A DNA stretch of 64,000 bases from Paenibacillus sp. FSL R5-0912 (GTDB lineage Bacteria > Bacillota > Bacilli > Paenibacillales > Paenibacillaceae): contig NZ_CP009282.1 in assembly GCF_000758605.1 (NCBI RefSeq), positions 4,278,001 through 4,342,000 on the forward strand. The letters are read 5' to 3'. Numbering within the stretch: the first letter of the stretch is position 1; every line of letters starts with the position of its first letter. The notes below the pieces were generated by a model. It ran no database searches. It was not told the DNA's origin and worked only from the letters and a program-made list of their open reading frames with translations. Made by a program: the position numbers and the translations under genes. Below are positions 44,677 to 53,425 of this stretch, piece after piece.

Positions 44677-45747
44677 TTACCCGAAATACCGGTGATAAAA
44701 GCTGCGTGCCGCAGCAATATCACTGGTTCCATGAATCAATGCCCTCCCGTCGGTAAATACAACCATACGGTAAGGCTCCTCTGTAAAGGAGACCAGATAC
44801 GGATTGCTCTCTACCTTGCCGCTATTCAGCCTGGAGAGGCGGGCGGCAGTCTCCTGCAGATTGAGGCTCCGGCGCTGCGCCGGGCGGATCTGCACCGTAT
44901 CCCGGCCGCAGAGCACATCGCTGCGTTCTGTGTTTGCTGCCGACAAATACGGATAGACCGGACGTTCACCGCAGGATGGACAGTCTACCTTTTTCGCCGC
45001 CTTGACGCCAATCTCCTGCTGCTCGCTCTGCCAGACATCGAATGTCAGCAGCTTGCCGCGCAGCTTCTCTTTGTAACCGCCGAGCAGCTTCAGCGCCTCA
45101 GCCGTTCCATTCGCCGTAACCATCTGCACAGCTTGCGGCAGAATGCCGGCCGTATCACATGTATCCCCGCCCAGCGGGACAGTACCCAGCAGACAATTCA
45201 GACAGGGCGTTTCACCCGGCAGGATGGTGTATGTAATTCCGTAGCTTCCGACACAGGCGCCATAGATCCAGGGAATGCCGTGTTTTTGTGCCAGGTCATT
45301 CATGATCAGCCGGGTGTCGAAGTTATCCGTCCCGTCCATAATCAGATCCACCCCTGGAAGCAGGCTCTCCATCTCCTCTGCACGCACATCCAGCACATGG
45401 GCTTCAAGCACAATTTCCGAGTTAATCTCCGTGAGTCTGGATTTGGCCGCAGCCGCTTTGGGCATCCTCAGACGGGCATCCTCTTCCGTATACAGCTGCT
45501 GACGCTGCAGATTGCTCCACTCTACATAATCGCGGTCCACAAGTATAAGCCGGCCTACCCCGCAGCGCGCCAAAGTCTCGGCAATCCCTGTACCCAGTGC
45601 GCCCATTCCTACTATCAGCACACTTGAACGCGCCAGTCCCTGCTGCCCCGCAGCACCGAACGGAGTAAAGCGGACCTGTCTTGAATACCTTCCGTCCCGT
45701 CCCGCCGCTGATGCCGGAGCCGGTTTGTCATTGTCATTCGGACCCAT
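44677..45747 (-). CDS. ThiF/MoeB-family adenylyltransferase (E1-like)
   Basis: 356 residues. Adenylates the C-terminus of a small sulfur-carrier protein (ThiS or MoaD type). ATP-binding GMGALGTGIAE, the RxxxQ segment NLQRQQLY, DGTDNFDTR, the cysteine segment GDTCDTAGI, and zinc pairs CLNC and CPSC are all present. The C-terminal DGRALIHGTSDIAAARS is also usual in this family. ATG 45747 has AAAGGGGG about 10 bp upstream. No carrier-protein gene is adjacent, so thiamine and molybdopterin roles cannot be separated. Confidence 0.9.
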   Translation of the reverse strand: MGPNDNDKPAPASAAGRDGRYSRQVRFTPFGAAGQQGLARSSVLIVGMGALGTGIAETLARCGVGRLILVDRDYVEWSNLQRQQLYTEEDARLRMPKAAAAKSRLTEINSEIVLEAHVLDVRAEEMESLLPGVDLIMDGTDNFDTRLIMNDLAQKHGIPWIYGACVGSYGITYTILPGETPCLNCLLGTVPLGGDTCDTAGILPQAVQMVTANGTAEALKLLGGYKEKLRGKLLTFDVWQSEQQEIGVKAAKKVDCPSCGERPVYPYLSAANTERSDVLCGRDTVQIRPAQRRSLNLQETAARLSRLNSGKVESNPYLVSFTEEPYRMVVFTDGRALIHGTSDIAAARSFYHRYFG

Positions 45748-45808
45748 TCCTGAACAGCCCCCTTTATCCAATAATAAATGTTTATTCCGTTTATCACTCT
45801 ATATTATG

Positions 45809-45848
45809 AAAATCCGGGAAACAGCGCCTTGCAGCGCTCCTCCCCGGA
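45809..45848 (-). terminator. Terminator of the ABC-F gene
   Basis: TCCGGG/CCCGGA and AGCGC/GCGCT form a two-step stem, followed on the minus strand by TTTTCAT, just after the stop codon at 45862. Confidence 0.75.
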
Positions 45849-45861
45849 CATTGTAATTCAT

Positions 45862-47418
45862 CTATACAGTCTGAGCAGACCACTGCTCCACATTCCATAC
45901 CTTCGTTACCCAATCCTCGTAGAATTCCGGTTCATGGGAGACAAGCAGAATCGTCCCTTTGTATTCCTGCAGCGCCCGTTTGAGTTCTGCCTTGGCTACA
46001 ATATCAAGGTGATTCGTAGGCTCATCGAACAGAATCCAGTTGCTCTCGCGCATCAGCAGCTTACACAGACGTACTTTGGCCTGCTCGCCACCGCTCAGCA
46101 TGCTAAGCGGACGGGTAATATGTTCATTCTTCAGCCCGCAGCGTGCCAGATGGCCACGTACTTCATTCTGGGTGAGACTTGAGAATTCATTCCATACATC
46201 TTCAATAGGGGTAATATTCTCCGCCTTCATTTCCTGCTGGAAATACGCTGAACTCAGGTAATCCCCCAGATAGGTTTTGCCGCTGTAGGTCGGGATAACA
46301 CCTAGAATCGTTTTGAGCAGCGTGGATTTGCCGACACCATTGTACCCGACAATTGCAATCTTCTCTCCGCGTTCAATCATCATATTCAGCTTGCTTGGCA
46401 GCAACGGACGATCATAACCGATCTCGAAGTCAACGCCTTCGAACACGGTCTTCCCGCTGGCCCGGCTCTCTTTGAATTGGAAGGTCGGCTTCATCGCCTC
46501 TTCCGGACGGTCAATCCGTTCCAGACGTCCAAGCTGCTTCTCACGGCTCTTGGCCCGGCCCGATGTGGAAGCCCGCGCTTTATTGCGCTGGATGAAGTCT
46601 TCCTGCTTTTTGATGAAATCCTGCTGCTTCTCATACGCATCAATGTGCTGGGCTTTGTTCATCCCCGCCATTTCCAGGAATTTCTCATAGTTGGCCGTAT
46701 AGCGGGTCAGCTTAGAGAACTCCAGATGATAGATCACATCCACGATTTTATTCATAAATTCCGTATCATGGGAGATCAGCATGAAGGCATACGGATAATT
46801 CTTCAGATAATTGGTCAGCCAGTCAATATGCTCCACATCGAGATAGTTGGTAGGCTCATCTAGCAGCAGCACATTCGGTTTCTCCAGCAGCAGCTTCGCC
46901 AGCAGAACCTTGGTCCGCTGCCCCCCGCTCAGGCTGGTTACGTCCCGGTCCAGACCGATTGCAGACAGGCCGAGGCCGCCCGCCATATCCTCCACCTTCA
47001 CATCAATCATATAAAAGTCGCCGATGTCCAGCTGTTCCTGAATTGTGCCCATCTGATCCAGCAGCGTTTCCAGCTCTTCGGGAGTAGCGTCGCCCATTTT
47101 ATCAGTTATGGCCAGCATTTCAGCCTCCAGCTCCAGCAGCGGCAGGAAGGCATCTTTAAGCACATCGCGTACCGTTTTGCCTGCCGTAAGCTGAGTGTGC
47201 TGATCCAGATAGCCGTAACGGACACGCGGAGTCCACTCTAATTTGCCGCTGTCCTTCAACAATTTACCGGTCAAAATATTCATCAGCGTCGATTTGCCCA
47301 CGCCGTTAGCTCCAACAATTCCTACATGCTCTCCATCCAGCAGGCGGAAAGATACATCCTTGAACAATACCCGGTCCCCAAAGTTGTGGGAAACGTCTTC
47401 TACAGTAAGTAAACTCAT
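45862..47418 (-). CDS. ABC-F family ATPase (YkpA/YbiT-like)
   Basis: 518 residues, two ABC domains joined by a charged linker and without membrane segments. Walker A motifs are GANGVGKST and GYNGVGKST, signatures LSGGQRTKV and LSGGEQAKV, and Walker B ends LLLDEPTNYLD and LFDEPTNHLD. The second switch histidine is in LVSHEPEF. ABC-F proteins act on the ribosome in translation or drug protection. The length and linker fit the YbiT/YkpA group rather than the antibiotic-resistance groups. GGAGA precedes the ATG. Confidence 0.93.
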   Translation of the reverse strand: MSLLTVEDVSHNFGDRVLFKDVSFRLLDGEHVGIVGANGVGKSTLMNILTGKLLKDSGKLEWTPRVRYGYLDQHTQLTAGKTVRDVLKDAFLPLLELEAEMLAITDKMGDATPEELETLLDQMGTIQEQLDIGDFYMIDVKVEDMAGGLGLSAIGLDRDVTSLSGGQRTKVLLAKLLLEKPNVLLLDEPTNYLDVEHIDWLTNYLKNYPYAFMLISHDTEFMNKIVDVIYHLEFSKLTRYTANYEKFLEMAGMNKAQHIDAYEKQQDFIKKQEDFIQRNKARASTSGRAKSREKQLGRLERIDRPEEAMKPTFQFKESRASGKTVFEGVDFEIGYDRPLLPSKLNMMIERGEKIAIVGYNGVGKSTLLKTILGVIPTYSGKTYLGDYLSSAYFQQEMKAENITPIEDVWNEFSSLTQNEVRGHLARCGLKNEHITRPLSMLSGGEQAKVRLCKLLMRESNWILFDEPTNHLDIVAKAELKRALQEYKGTILLVSHEPEFYEDWVTKVWNVEQWSAQTV

Positions 47419-47563
47419 AAATTCTCCGCAAGCTCCTGTCTATATTATAAATATTACAAATCGGGTTAAGCACATACATCACTCCATTCTAACACACCTA
47501 TAGACTGCGCCGAAATAGAAAATAAGCCTAATTTCTGCAAAACACGCTGAAAAAGTAGTGATT

Positions 47564-49093
47564 TCAACTTTTTTTCTGAAATATTCCACTCTTTTTTGCA
47601 GAAAATCGTTTGTCCGTTCCCAGTCCAAGCATCTCTCCAACCGCTTGACCCAGCTTCCCTCTATGCTTAAAAGGGTCCTGCTGAAGCGGCAGGCTGCACA
47701 CTTCGGCCTGTCCCAAAGCAGCAGCCAGAAGCGCTGCCGCAGAACCGCCGGCCAGCGGCAGACAGATCCGCCAGTCCGGCTGAGGAGTGAGCCCGCTGCG
47801 GCGCAGCCAGTGCAGCGTATCCTCCAGCCGCCAGTCCGCTCCGGAGGCCACCAGCACCGGCCTGCCGCTGGCCGTGAAGGAGGGCAGGGCCCCTTCGTAA
47901 CCGCCTGTCCCCAGATCCAGAACCACGAAGGAATACGACTCCCCCGTCCGCTGAGGTAGTCCGTCAGCAGGCGCAAGCTTCCAGAAATCTACATGGTTCC
48001 AGGTAAAGGGATGCTCCGGCAGCACTCCACCATGGATGGCACTTCTTTCAGGTACTTCTGCCATTCCTTTAATACGATTAAATACTTGCGCATCAGGAGC
48101 GCATTCCACCCAGGCGGTGTGGCCGGTCCGCGACAAATAATGGCTCACAGCCAGTGAAGTATGCGTTGTGCCCAGTCCCGGAGCTACGCCCAGCACAGCC
48201 ACTACTAAGGTCTGCCGCGACTGCAGCCTAACAGAAACGGCCTGTAAATCCGGCTTATGCTCCGGGGCTGACAGCTCCGAGGCTCCGGCTTCAAGCGGTT
48301 CAAGCGCTGACAGCACCTCCTGGGCACTGCCGTACCGCTCCTCCGGATGATGACGCAATAGTCGCCGGATTACCGGAATCAACCGGTCAGGAATGCTGCC
48401 ATGCAGCTTCCGTTCCATTCCCGGCTGCCAGCTGCTGAATTGTCCGCCGGAAGCCATGTACAGCAGCAGCGCACCCAGCCCGTACAGGTCAGACAGCGGG
48501 CTGCTCTGTGCACTGCCATATTGCTCCGGGGCAGCGAAGCCGGCGGTTCCCAGCTTCTCCGTGTCTTCATCAGATCCGTTTCTCAGCTTACGCGCAATAC
48601 CGAAATCAATCAGCCGCAGCTCATGAGGCCCGGTCAACATAATATTGGAGGGCTTCAGGTCACGGTATACGATCGGCGGATGATGACTGTGCAGGTATTG
48701 CAGGACCTCCAGCAGCTGCCTGGCATAGCTGATAATCCGCCCTCCCGTAAGGGCTGCCGGATGCTCAATCATGGATTGATGAAGGGTTACCCCTTCAATG
48801 TAATCCATCACCAGATAACTATAGCCGTCACGGTCCGGCGGGAAGAAATCGCCAATCCGCGGCAGCTTAGGATGATTCAGTGAGATCAGCAGCTCTGCTT
48901 CTGCCTGGATGGCTCCAATGCTATGCCCTCCACCTTCCCGTATCACACTTTCCTTAACCGCCCATACCTTTCCCGGCAGCCGCAAATCCTCTGCCAGATA
49001 TACACGGCTCATTCCTCCTGCACCGATAAGTCCGGTAATCCTGTAACGTCCTCCAAGGATTTGTCCGGTTGTCAGCTTGCCTGTTACATTCAT
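47564..49093 (-). CDS. Hanks-type Ser/Thr protein kinase fused to ParA-like P-loop domain
   Basis: 509 residues, soluble. The kinase domain (about 17-265) has the glycine loop LIGAGGMSRVY, K47 in AVKES, catalytic YRDLKPSN (D145), IDFGIA (D163) and APEQYGSAQSSPLSDLYGLG, so it looks active. After a short linker, residues about 293-480 resemble a ParA/MinD/CpaE-type domain: VVAVLGVAPGLGTTHTSLAV occupies the P-loop place, but the lysine position reads threonine. No PASTA domain or membrane helix is present. No phosphatase gene is adjacent. It may sense or control a process rather than bind wall fragments. Confidence 0.88.
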   Translation of the reverse strand: MNVTGKLTTGQILGGRYRITGLIGAGGMSRVYLAEDLRLPGKVWAVKESVIREGGGHSIGAIQAEAELLISLNHPKLPRIGDFFPPDRDGYSYLVMDYIEGVTLHQSMIEHPAALTGGRIISYARQLLEVLQYLHSHHPPIVYRDLKPSNIMLTGPHELRLIDFGIARKLRNGSDEDTEKLGTAGFAAPEQYGSAQSSPLSDLYGLGALLLYMASGGQFSSWQPGMERKLHGSIPDRLIPVIRRLLRHHPEERYGSAQEVLSALEPLEAGASELSAPEHKPDLQAVSVRLQSRQTLVVAVLGVAPGLGTTHTSLAVSHYLSRTGHTAWVECAPDAQVFNRIKGMAEVPERSAIHGGVLPEHPFTWNHVDFWKLAPADGLPQRTGESYSFVVLDLGTGGYEGALPSFTASGRPVLVASGADWRLEDTLHWLRRSGLTPQPDWRICLPLAGGSAAALLAAALGQAEVCSLPLQQDPFKHRGKLGQAVGEMLGLGTDKRFSAKKSGIFQKKS

Positions 49094-49117
49094 CTTTATT
49101 CCTCCTTATTGTCAAAC

Positions 49118-49196
49118 AAAAAAGGGAAAGCATCCGCCGTCAGCACTTAGTACCGGCATAAAGCCGGCGGTGCAGATAGCGGGATGCTTTCCCTTT
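49118..49196 (-). terminator. Terminator of the repair/ABC/methyltransferase array
   Basis: A 15 bp stem (49121-49135 with 49182-49196) encloses a second hairpin CCGGC-TTTAT-GCCGG, and TTTTTT follows on the minus strand. Confidence 0.85.
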
Positions 49197-49210
49197 ATCC
49201 ATGAATCTAA

Positions 49211-50278
49211 TTAATATTTAATCATATAAAGTGTTATTTCATCACGGTTGTGGAACAGCTGCTTCGCGCGCTGAATCTGCATCCGTTCACCTTCGAACAT
49301 GGCAATAATCTCTTTGATCATCGCCAGCGGCTTCTTATGCATCAGCTTTACCGTTACAATGGCTGTACCGCCCGGGGTTAGACTATGGAGCAGTCCGGTA
49401 ACCAGCTTCGCCATCAGCTTGGGACTCCAGCTCATATCGCAGACCAGCAGATCAAATTCATTCTCGCGGAATTTGACCTCCCCGGCATTTTTACGCAGAA
49501 TCTTGAGTCCAGGATAATTACGCAGCGATTCATGCATTAGTGCCGGATCTACAGCGGTTACCTTAAGGCCGCGTTCCAGCAGGAAGGAGGTCCAGCCGCC
49601 CGGAGAAGCTCCGATATCCACCGCATTCTTGAAGCTGTAGAACGGAATCGCGAATTCCTTCTCCGCCTCCATCAGCTTGAACTTGGCCCGTGAGATCTGC
49701 CCGTCCTCCTTGCGGAAGCGGATCATCCCGCCGTTCCAGCTGGAGAGATTCTCTTCCGGCCGGGATACACCGGCATAGAGGGCTTCTCCATCTGCATATA
49801 CAGACACCACCCATGCGGGATCCTGCACGGTGAATTCTGCACCCAGACTGTCAAGCCGGCCCTGCAGCCACTCCCGCAGCTCTCCCGGGCTATCTTCCCA
49901 GAAGGACGTGCTGCCCTTGCGGACATGCAGCGAGACCTTCTCGCCCTCCAGCTCTGTCCGCCGGCTTAAGTATACGGCCAGCCTTTCCATAGCAGACATA
50001 TCGCCTGTGTCCTGGAACTGCACCGGCTGGATATGCCGCAGGAAGATCGGCAGGTTCTGTGCCAGCATCCGCGATACCTCTTCAGGCTCTGCCTCCAGTG
50101 TTGCCAGGAACACTTCTCCCGGCAGCAGCAAAGTACTTTTCACCGCTCCGAACAGGCGGCGCAGCTCCTCTTGTGCATAGGGAGCAAAGCCGTGGTTCGC
50201 GGTGCAAATGTATCTTGAAATTATTTTCTCATCAGGAGCCATGTTTGGCTCGAGGGGTTCTTGCGTAAAATCATTCAA
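49211..50278 (-). CDS. FtsJ/RlmM-like SAM-dependent methyltransferase
   Basis: 355 residues. The C-terminal half is a Rossmann methyltransferase of FtsJ type with SAM loop DIGASPGGWTSFL, CDMSW, and a lysine-containing VTVKLMHKK; RAKFKLMEAE supplies the first lysine. The N-terminal half resembles the THUMP-like region of RlmM. Together they suggest 2'-O-methylation of rRNA. The start is TTG 50278, 9 bp after GGAGG, overlapping the stop of the ABC gene as TTGA. It is the last gene of a six-gene overlapping array. Confidence 0.85.
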   Translation of the reverse strand: MNDFTQEPLEPNMAPDEKIISRYICTANHGFAPYAQEELRRLFGAVKSTLLLPGEVFLATLEAEPEEVSRMLAQNLPIFLRHIQPVQFQDTGDMSAMERLAVYLSRRTELEGEKVSLHVRKGSTSFWEDSPGELREWLQGRLDSLGAEFTVQDPAWVVSVYADGEALYAGVSRPEENLSSWNGGMIRFRKEDGQISRAKFKLMEAEKEFAIPFYSFKNAVDIGASPGGWTSFLLERGLKVTAVDPALMHESLRNYPGLKILRKNAGEVKFRENEFDLLVCDMSWSPKLMAKLVTGLLHSLTPGGTAIVTVKLMHKKPLAMIKEIIAMFEGERMQIQRAKQLFHNRDEITLYMIKY

Positions 50279-51057
50279 ATCGATGTGCCTCCAGGTCTTA
50301 TTTTTATCCAGGGACGGCCGCTATCCCATTCAACATCAACAGGTATATCGAAAGTCTCCATCAGCATTTCCCTAGTCAGCACTTCTTCCTTGGGGCCGGC
50401 TCCCGCCAGCTTCCCGTCACGGATAAGCGCTACATGGGTGAAGAGCGGTACAATCTCCTCTACATGATGCGTTACGTACACTACAGCCACATTGCGCTGC
50501 TTCAGCTTGTCGATCTCTGCCAGCATCTTCTCACGCTCGTAGAGATCAAGGCCGGCGCAAGGCTCGTCCATGATCAGCAGCTTGGGCTTGGCTATCAGGC
50601 AGCGTGCCAGCATCGCTTTCTTGCGTTCCCCCTGGGACAGGGTACCAAACGGATGGTACGCCAGTTCGCTGAGATTCATATCGTCCAGCAGCTTCAACGC
50701 CTGATCCTGCACACTTTGCGGGATGGCCTGATAAAAGCGCAAGTAGGCATAAGCGCCAGTTGCAACGACTTCCCATACGGGATCGCTGAGCGAGAGCTTT
50801 TCCATCAGGGACGGACCAATATAGCCGATTTCCTTACGCACCTCACGTACATCACACTGGCCGAATTTGTAGCCCAGCACTTCAACGGAACCCTTGCTTG
50901 GGAACAGGTAACCGGTCATCATTTCCAGCAATGTGGTTTTACCGGAGCCGTTACGCCCGAGAATTACCCAGTTCTCGCCTTGCTTCATTTCCAGAGATAC
51001 ATCATCAAGAATCAGGCTTTGTTCCCTGCGCAGGGAAAGATGTTGTAAAGATATCAT
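50275..51057 (-). CDS. ABC ATPase, YlmA-like
   Basis: 260 residues. Walker A GRNGSGKTT, Q-loop region IGYIGPSL, signature LSQGERKKAMLAR, Walker B LLIMDEPCAGLD, and switch histidine in VYVTHHVEE. It resembles YlmA/ModF-type ATPases that occur without a membrane subunit. The start ATG overlaps the preceding stop by 1 bp (TAATG). No permease gene is in this array. Its role is unknown. Confidence 0.88.
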   Translation of the reverse strand: MISLQHLSLRREQSLILDDVSLEMKQGENWVILGRNGSGKTTLLEMMTGYLFPSKGSVEVLGYKFGQCDVREVRKEIGYIGPSLMEKLSLSDPVWEVVATGAYAYLRFYQAIPQSVQDQALKLLDDMNLSELAYHPFGTLSQGERKKAMLARCLIAKPKLLIMDEPCAGLDLYEREKMLAEIDKLKQRNVAVVYVTHHVEEIVPLFTHVALIRDGKLAGAGPKEEVLTREMLMETFDIPVDVEWDSGRPWIKIRPGGTSI

Positions 51058-51380
51058 TATGAGGTCACTCTCCTTATGTAATCCAGTACCCGTTCTACCG
51101 AGCCCATTGAATAAAAGATTTCCGTTTCAGCGCGGCGGTCCGCCGGCACTACCATCAGTGCAGGCACACTGGATATACGGTACGAGTTTACAAGTCCGGG
51201 CAGCATATTAACGTTGCCCTCAACAATCAGAAGTCCGGGCGGCAGCAGATGCTGCGCAACCTCCAGCATACGACGTGCGGCCTTGCAGGTCCCGCACAGC
51301 GGGGTATACAAGAACACTACGAGAGGTTCTCCCGGCCTTTCGAGCAGCTCCATCAGCTCTTCCTGATTCATATCCTTCAT
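51057..51380 (-). CDS. Thioredoxin-like protein with CGTC active site
   Basis: 107 residues with VVFLYTPLCGTCKAARRML (active-site CGTC), then VEGNVNMLPGLVNSYRISSVPALMVV with the cis-proline. Cytoplasmic, no signal peptide. The start overlaps the upstream stop as ATGA, with AGGAG about 10 bp before. The substrate is unknown; the position beside repair genes gives no firm clue. Confidence 0.88.
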   Translation of the reverse strand: MKDMNQEELMELLERPGEPLVVFLYTPLCGTCKAARRMLEVAQHLLPPGLLIVEGNVNMLPGLVNSYRISSVPALMVVPADRRAETEIFYSMGSVERVLDYIRRVTS

Positions 51381-51721
51381 CCAGCCGCCGCTCCTGCAGC
51401 AATTTCCTGCAGCCTCTCCAGCCCAAGCGGGCCATTGTGCAGCTGTGTGCCGGCAGGCACGGCCGGATATAAGATTTCGTACATTTCCTTGCGCCCCTCA
51501 AGGCTGGAGGTGTGCAGATAGATTTCCCGCGGGAATAATCCTTCAAGTACCATCCTTTTGGCCACTTCACCGCCGCAGAAGTCGTCCGGGCCCATATCAT
51601 AATCAAGCGACAGAATATCAACCGGTCCGCTGCGCATCATCAGCAGGCATTCTCCGGTGGTTCTGGCCAATGCAAAACCGGAAGGCCGTCTTCTCATATC
51701 ATCCATATATATATTCATCAC
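51377..51721 (-). CDS. cREC (cyclic-phosphate-processing receiver-like) domain protein
   Basis: 114 residues. It resembles the cREC family: an N-terminal IYMDDMRRRP, then DILSLDYDMGPDD with an aspartate-rich loop, and YLHTSSLEGRKEMYEIL. The family is thought to process cyclic phosphate ends in RNA or nucleotide metabolism, but this is from domain literature and not shown here. The start (GTG 51721, or ATG 51718) overlaps the nfo stop as GTGA, with GGAGG 7 bp upstream. Confidence 0.72.
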   Translation of the reverse strand: MMNIYMDDMRRRPSGFALARTTGECLLMMRSGPVDILSLDYDMGPDDFCGGEVAKRMVLEGLFPREIYLHTSSLEGRKEMYEILYPAVPAGTQLHNGPLGLERLQEIAAGAAAG

Positions 51722-52575
51722 GATTCATCCTCCGCTTCAAACCAATGCCTGACTACAGCAATTTCCGCCCTGTGAGTGCCGTCAGGCCCTTTTTCTGTTT
51801 CCATCGCAATCGCTGCCACCTTACGCAGAGGAGCAGAAGTCAGCAGTTCTCTCAGCGCCTTAACGCCAATATGGCCTTGCCCGATCTTAGCATGCCTGTC
51901 CCGCTTCGAACCGCAGGGGAACAGGGAGTCGTTCAAATGTACGGCAGCAAGATGCGGCCAGTAGCCGAGCGCTGCGCCCCGCTGCAGAAACTTGTCAGTA
52001 TGCTGCGGATTCCATACCCCTGATGCAAAGGCATGACAGGTATCGAAGCAGAAGCCGATTTTCTCCGGATAGCGGCTCAGTTCACGGACTTTGACCAGCT
52101 CCTCCAGCGTCATGCCTTCTTGGCCGTGATTGCCTGCCATATTCTCAATCAGGAGCTTCGTCCGGCCTTCCCATCCTGACAGGGTGTCATTTATACATTG
52201 TATAATATTTTGATAGCCTTGTAATGGCTCCATTCCGGAAAAATGGCCAAAATGTACCACAATGCCCAGGGATCCGCAAGCCTCGGCGATCTCCAGATCA
52301 TTGCGCAGCGAAGCAGCCATAACGGCTCTGCCTGCGGGATCTGCGGCCAGATTAGTTGGATAAGGGGTATGGGCAATGGAGACCATCCCCTGTTCCCGGC
52401 AATAATCGGCACAGCTGTGCGCATCCCGGTAGTCAACCGGCTTAAGCTTCAGACTGCGAGGATTCTTCGGAAAATATTGGAAACATGACGCACCGCTCTC
52501 CCTGGCGGACCGGGCAGCCTGCCCGTATCCGCCGCGTATGCTGACATGTGCCCCTATACCAGGATTACGCGTCAT
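51718..52575 (-). CDS. nfo: Endonuclease IV (AP endonuclease)
   Basis: Cuts DNA at abasic sites and removes blocked 3' ends. 285 residues, TIM barrel with zinc ligands seen in IGAHVSIRGG, VVHFGHFSG, LIENMAGNHG, CFDTCHAFASG, HLNDSLFPCGSKRDRH and METEKGPDG. These match the family closely. I chose ATG 52575 because it begins the conserved MTRNPGIGAHVS; it overlaps the upstream glycosylase gene by 11 bp. It acts after the glycosylase in base excision repair, which makes the pair functionally coherent. Confidence 0.95.
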   Translation of the reverse strand: MTRNPGIGAHVSIRGGYGQAARSARESGASCFQYFPKNPRSLKLKPVDYRDAHSCADYCREQGMVSIAHTPYPTNLAADPAGRAVMAASLRNDLEIAEACGSLGIVVHFGHFSGMEPLQGYQNIIQCINDTLSGWEGRTKLLIENMAGNHGQEGMTLEELVKVRELSRYPEKIGFCFDTCHAFASGVWNPQHTDKFLQRGAALGYWPHLAAVHLNDSLFPCGSKRDRHAKIGQGHIGVKALRELLTSAPLRKVAAIAMETEKGPDGTHRAEIAVVRHWFEAEDES

Positions 52576-53380
52576 GCTGGCAATCCGGGCAATAAAACAC
52601 CTTGCGTCCGGACTGCTCTGTCTTGATAATCGTTCCCCCGCCGCGCAGGCAGGGTTCGCCGCCGCGGTCGTACACTTTACAAGCATCGTTGTAAGAGCCG
52701 GTAACCGTATCTCCGGTCATGAACGGCATTTCCATATAACCGCCAATCTCGGTTGCCTCCGTCAATACCTTGCGCACACTGTCATACAGCCGGGTTACTG
52801 CCTCCGATGACAGATTCTGAACGAGCGTAGACGGCAGAAGTCTTGCCTCAAAGGCAATCTCGTCGGCATAACAATTGCCGATTCCGGCCATAACTTGCTG
52901 GTTGACCAGCAGGCTCTTTAGCGCACCGCGGCGTCCTTTGAGCAGTCCGGCGAAGCGTTCAGCCGTCATTCTCCGGTCCAGCAGCTCCGGTCCAAGCTTA
53001 CCCATTGCCGCTTCGCTTTCCTTAACAGACAGGAGATGCAGATATCCCAGGCGCAGACCCATGAAGTAGAGGATATGCTCTCCAAAAGCCAGTTCAACCT
53101 GAGTAGTCCGGTCCGGACGCTCTTCCTCTGTACCATAGAACAAAAGTCCTCCCAGCATCAGATGAAGCAGCAGTCTTCTGCCGTCATGCAGATGAAAAAG
53201 GATATGCTTGGCACGGCGCTCTACGAACACTACACGCGCACCAACCAGACCGTTCACGAAATCCGCTGTCTCCATATTGATTGTTTTTTCTCTGTTTACG
53301 GTTACCCCCGTAATTGGAACATTTATTAGATGCTGGCTCAGCAGCTTTCTGTAATTCTCCATTTCCGGCAATTCCGGCAT
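52565..53380 (-). CDS. Formamidopyrimidine-DNA glycosylase-like protein with altered zinc finger
   Basis: 271 residues. MPELPEME (catalytic P2/E3), the lysine-containing RRAKHILFHL, and ALKSLLVNQQVMAGIGNCYADE are typical of Fpg/MutM. The C-terminal zinc finger normally has two CxxC pairs. Here the second is intact (FYCPDC) but the first reads EPCLRGGG, with GGC (Gly) where a cysteine codon would be. It may be a MutM paralogue with weaker or different lesion binding. Its 3' end overlaps nfo. The symbol is left empty because orthology to MutM is doubtful. Confidence 0.85.
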   Translation of the reverse strand: MPELPEMENYRKLLSQHLINVPITGVTVNREKTINMETADFVNGLVGARVVFVERRAKHILFHLHDGRRLLLHLMLGGLLFYGTEEERPDRTTQVELAFGEHILYFMGLRLGYLHLLSVKESEAAMGKLGPELLDRRMTAERFAGLLKGRRGALKSLLVNQQVMAGIGNCYADEIAFEARLLPSTLVQNLSSEAVTRLYDSVRKVLTEATEIGGYMEMPFMTGDTVTGSYNDACKVYDRGGEPCLRGGGTIIKTEQSGRKVFYCPDCQHDA

Positions 53381-53425
53381 ATTGTCATCTTCCCTTCCAG
53401 GTTGGTAAAAGGCATACCTTTGTCA

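Noticed and set aside
44428..45627. Open frame of about 400 codons antisense to the ThiF-like gene
   Set aside because: It crosses two real genes and lacks a ribosome site and motifs.
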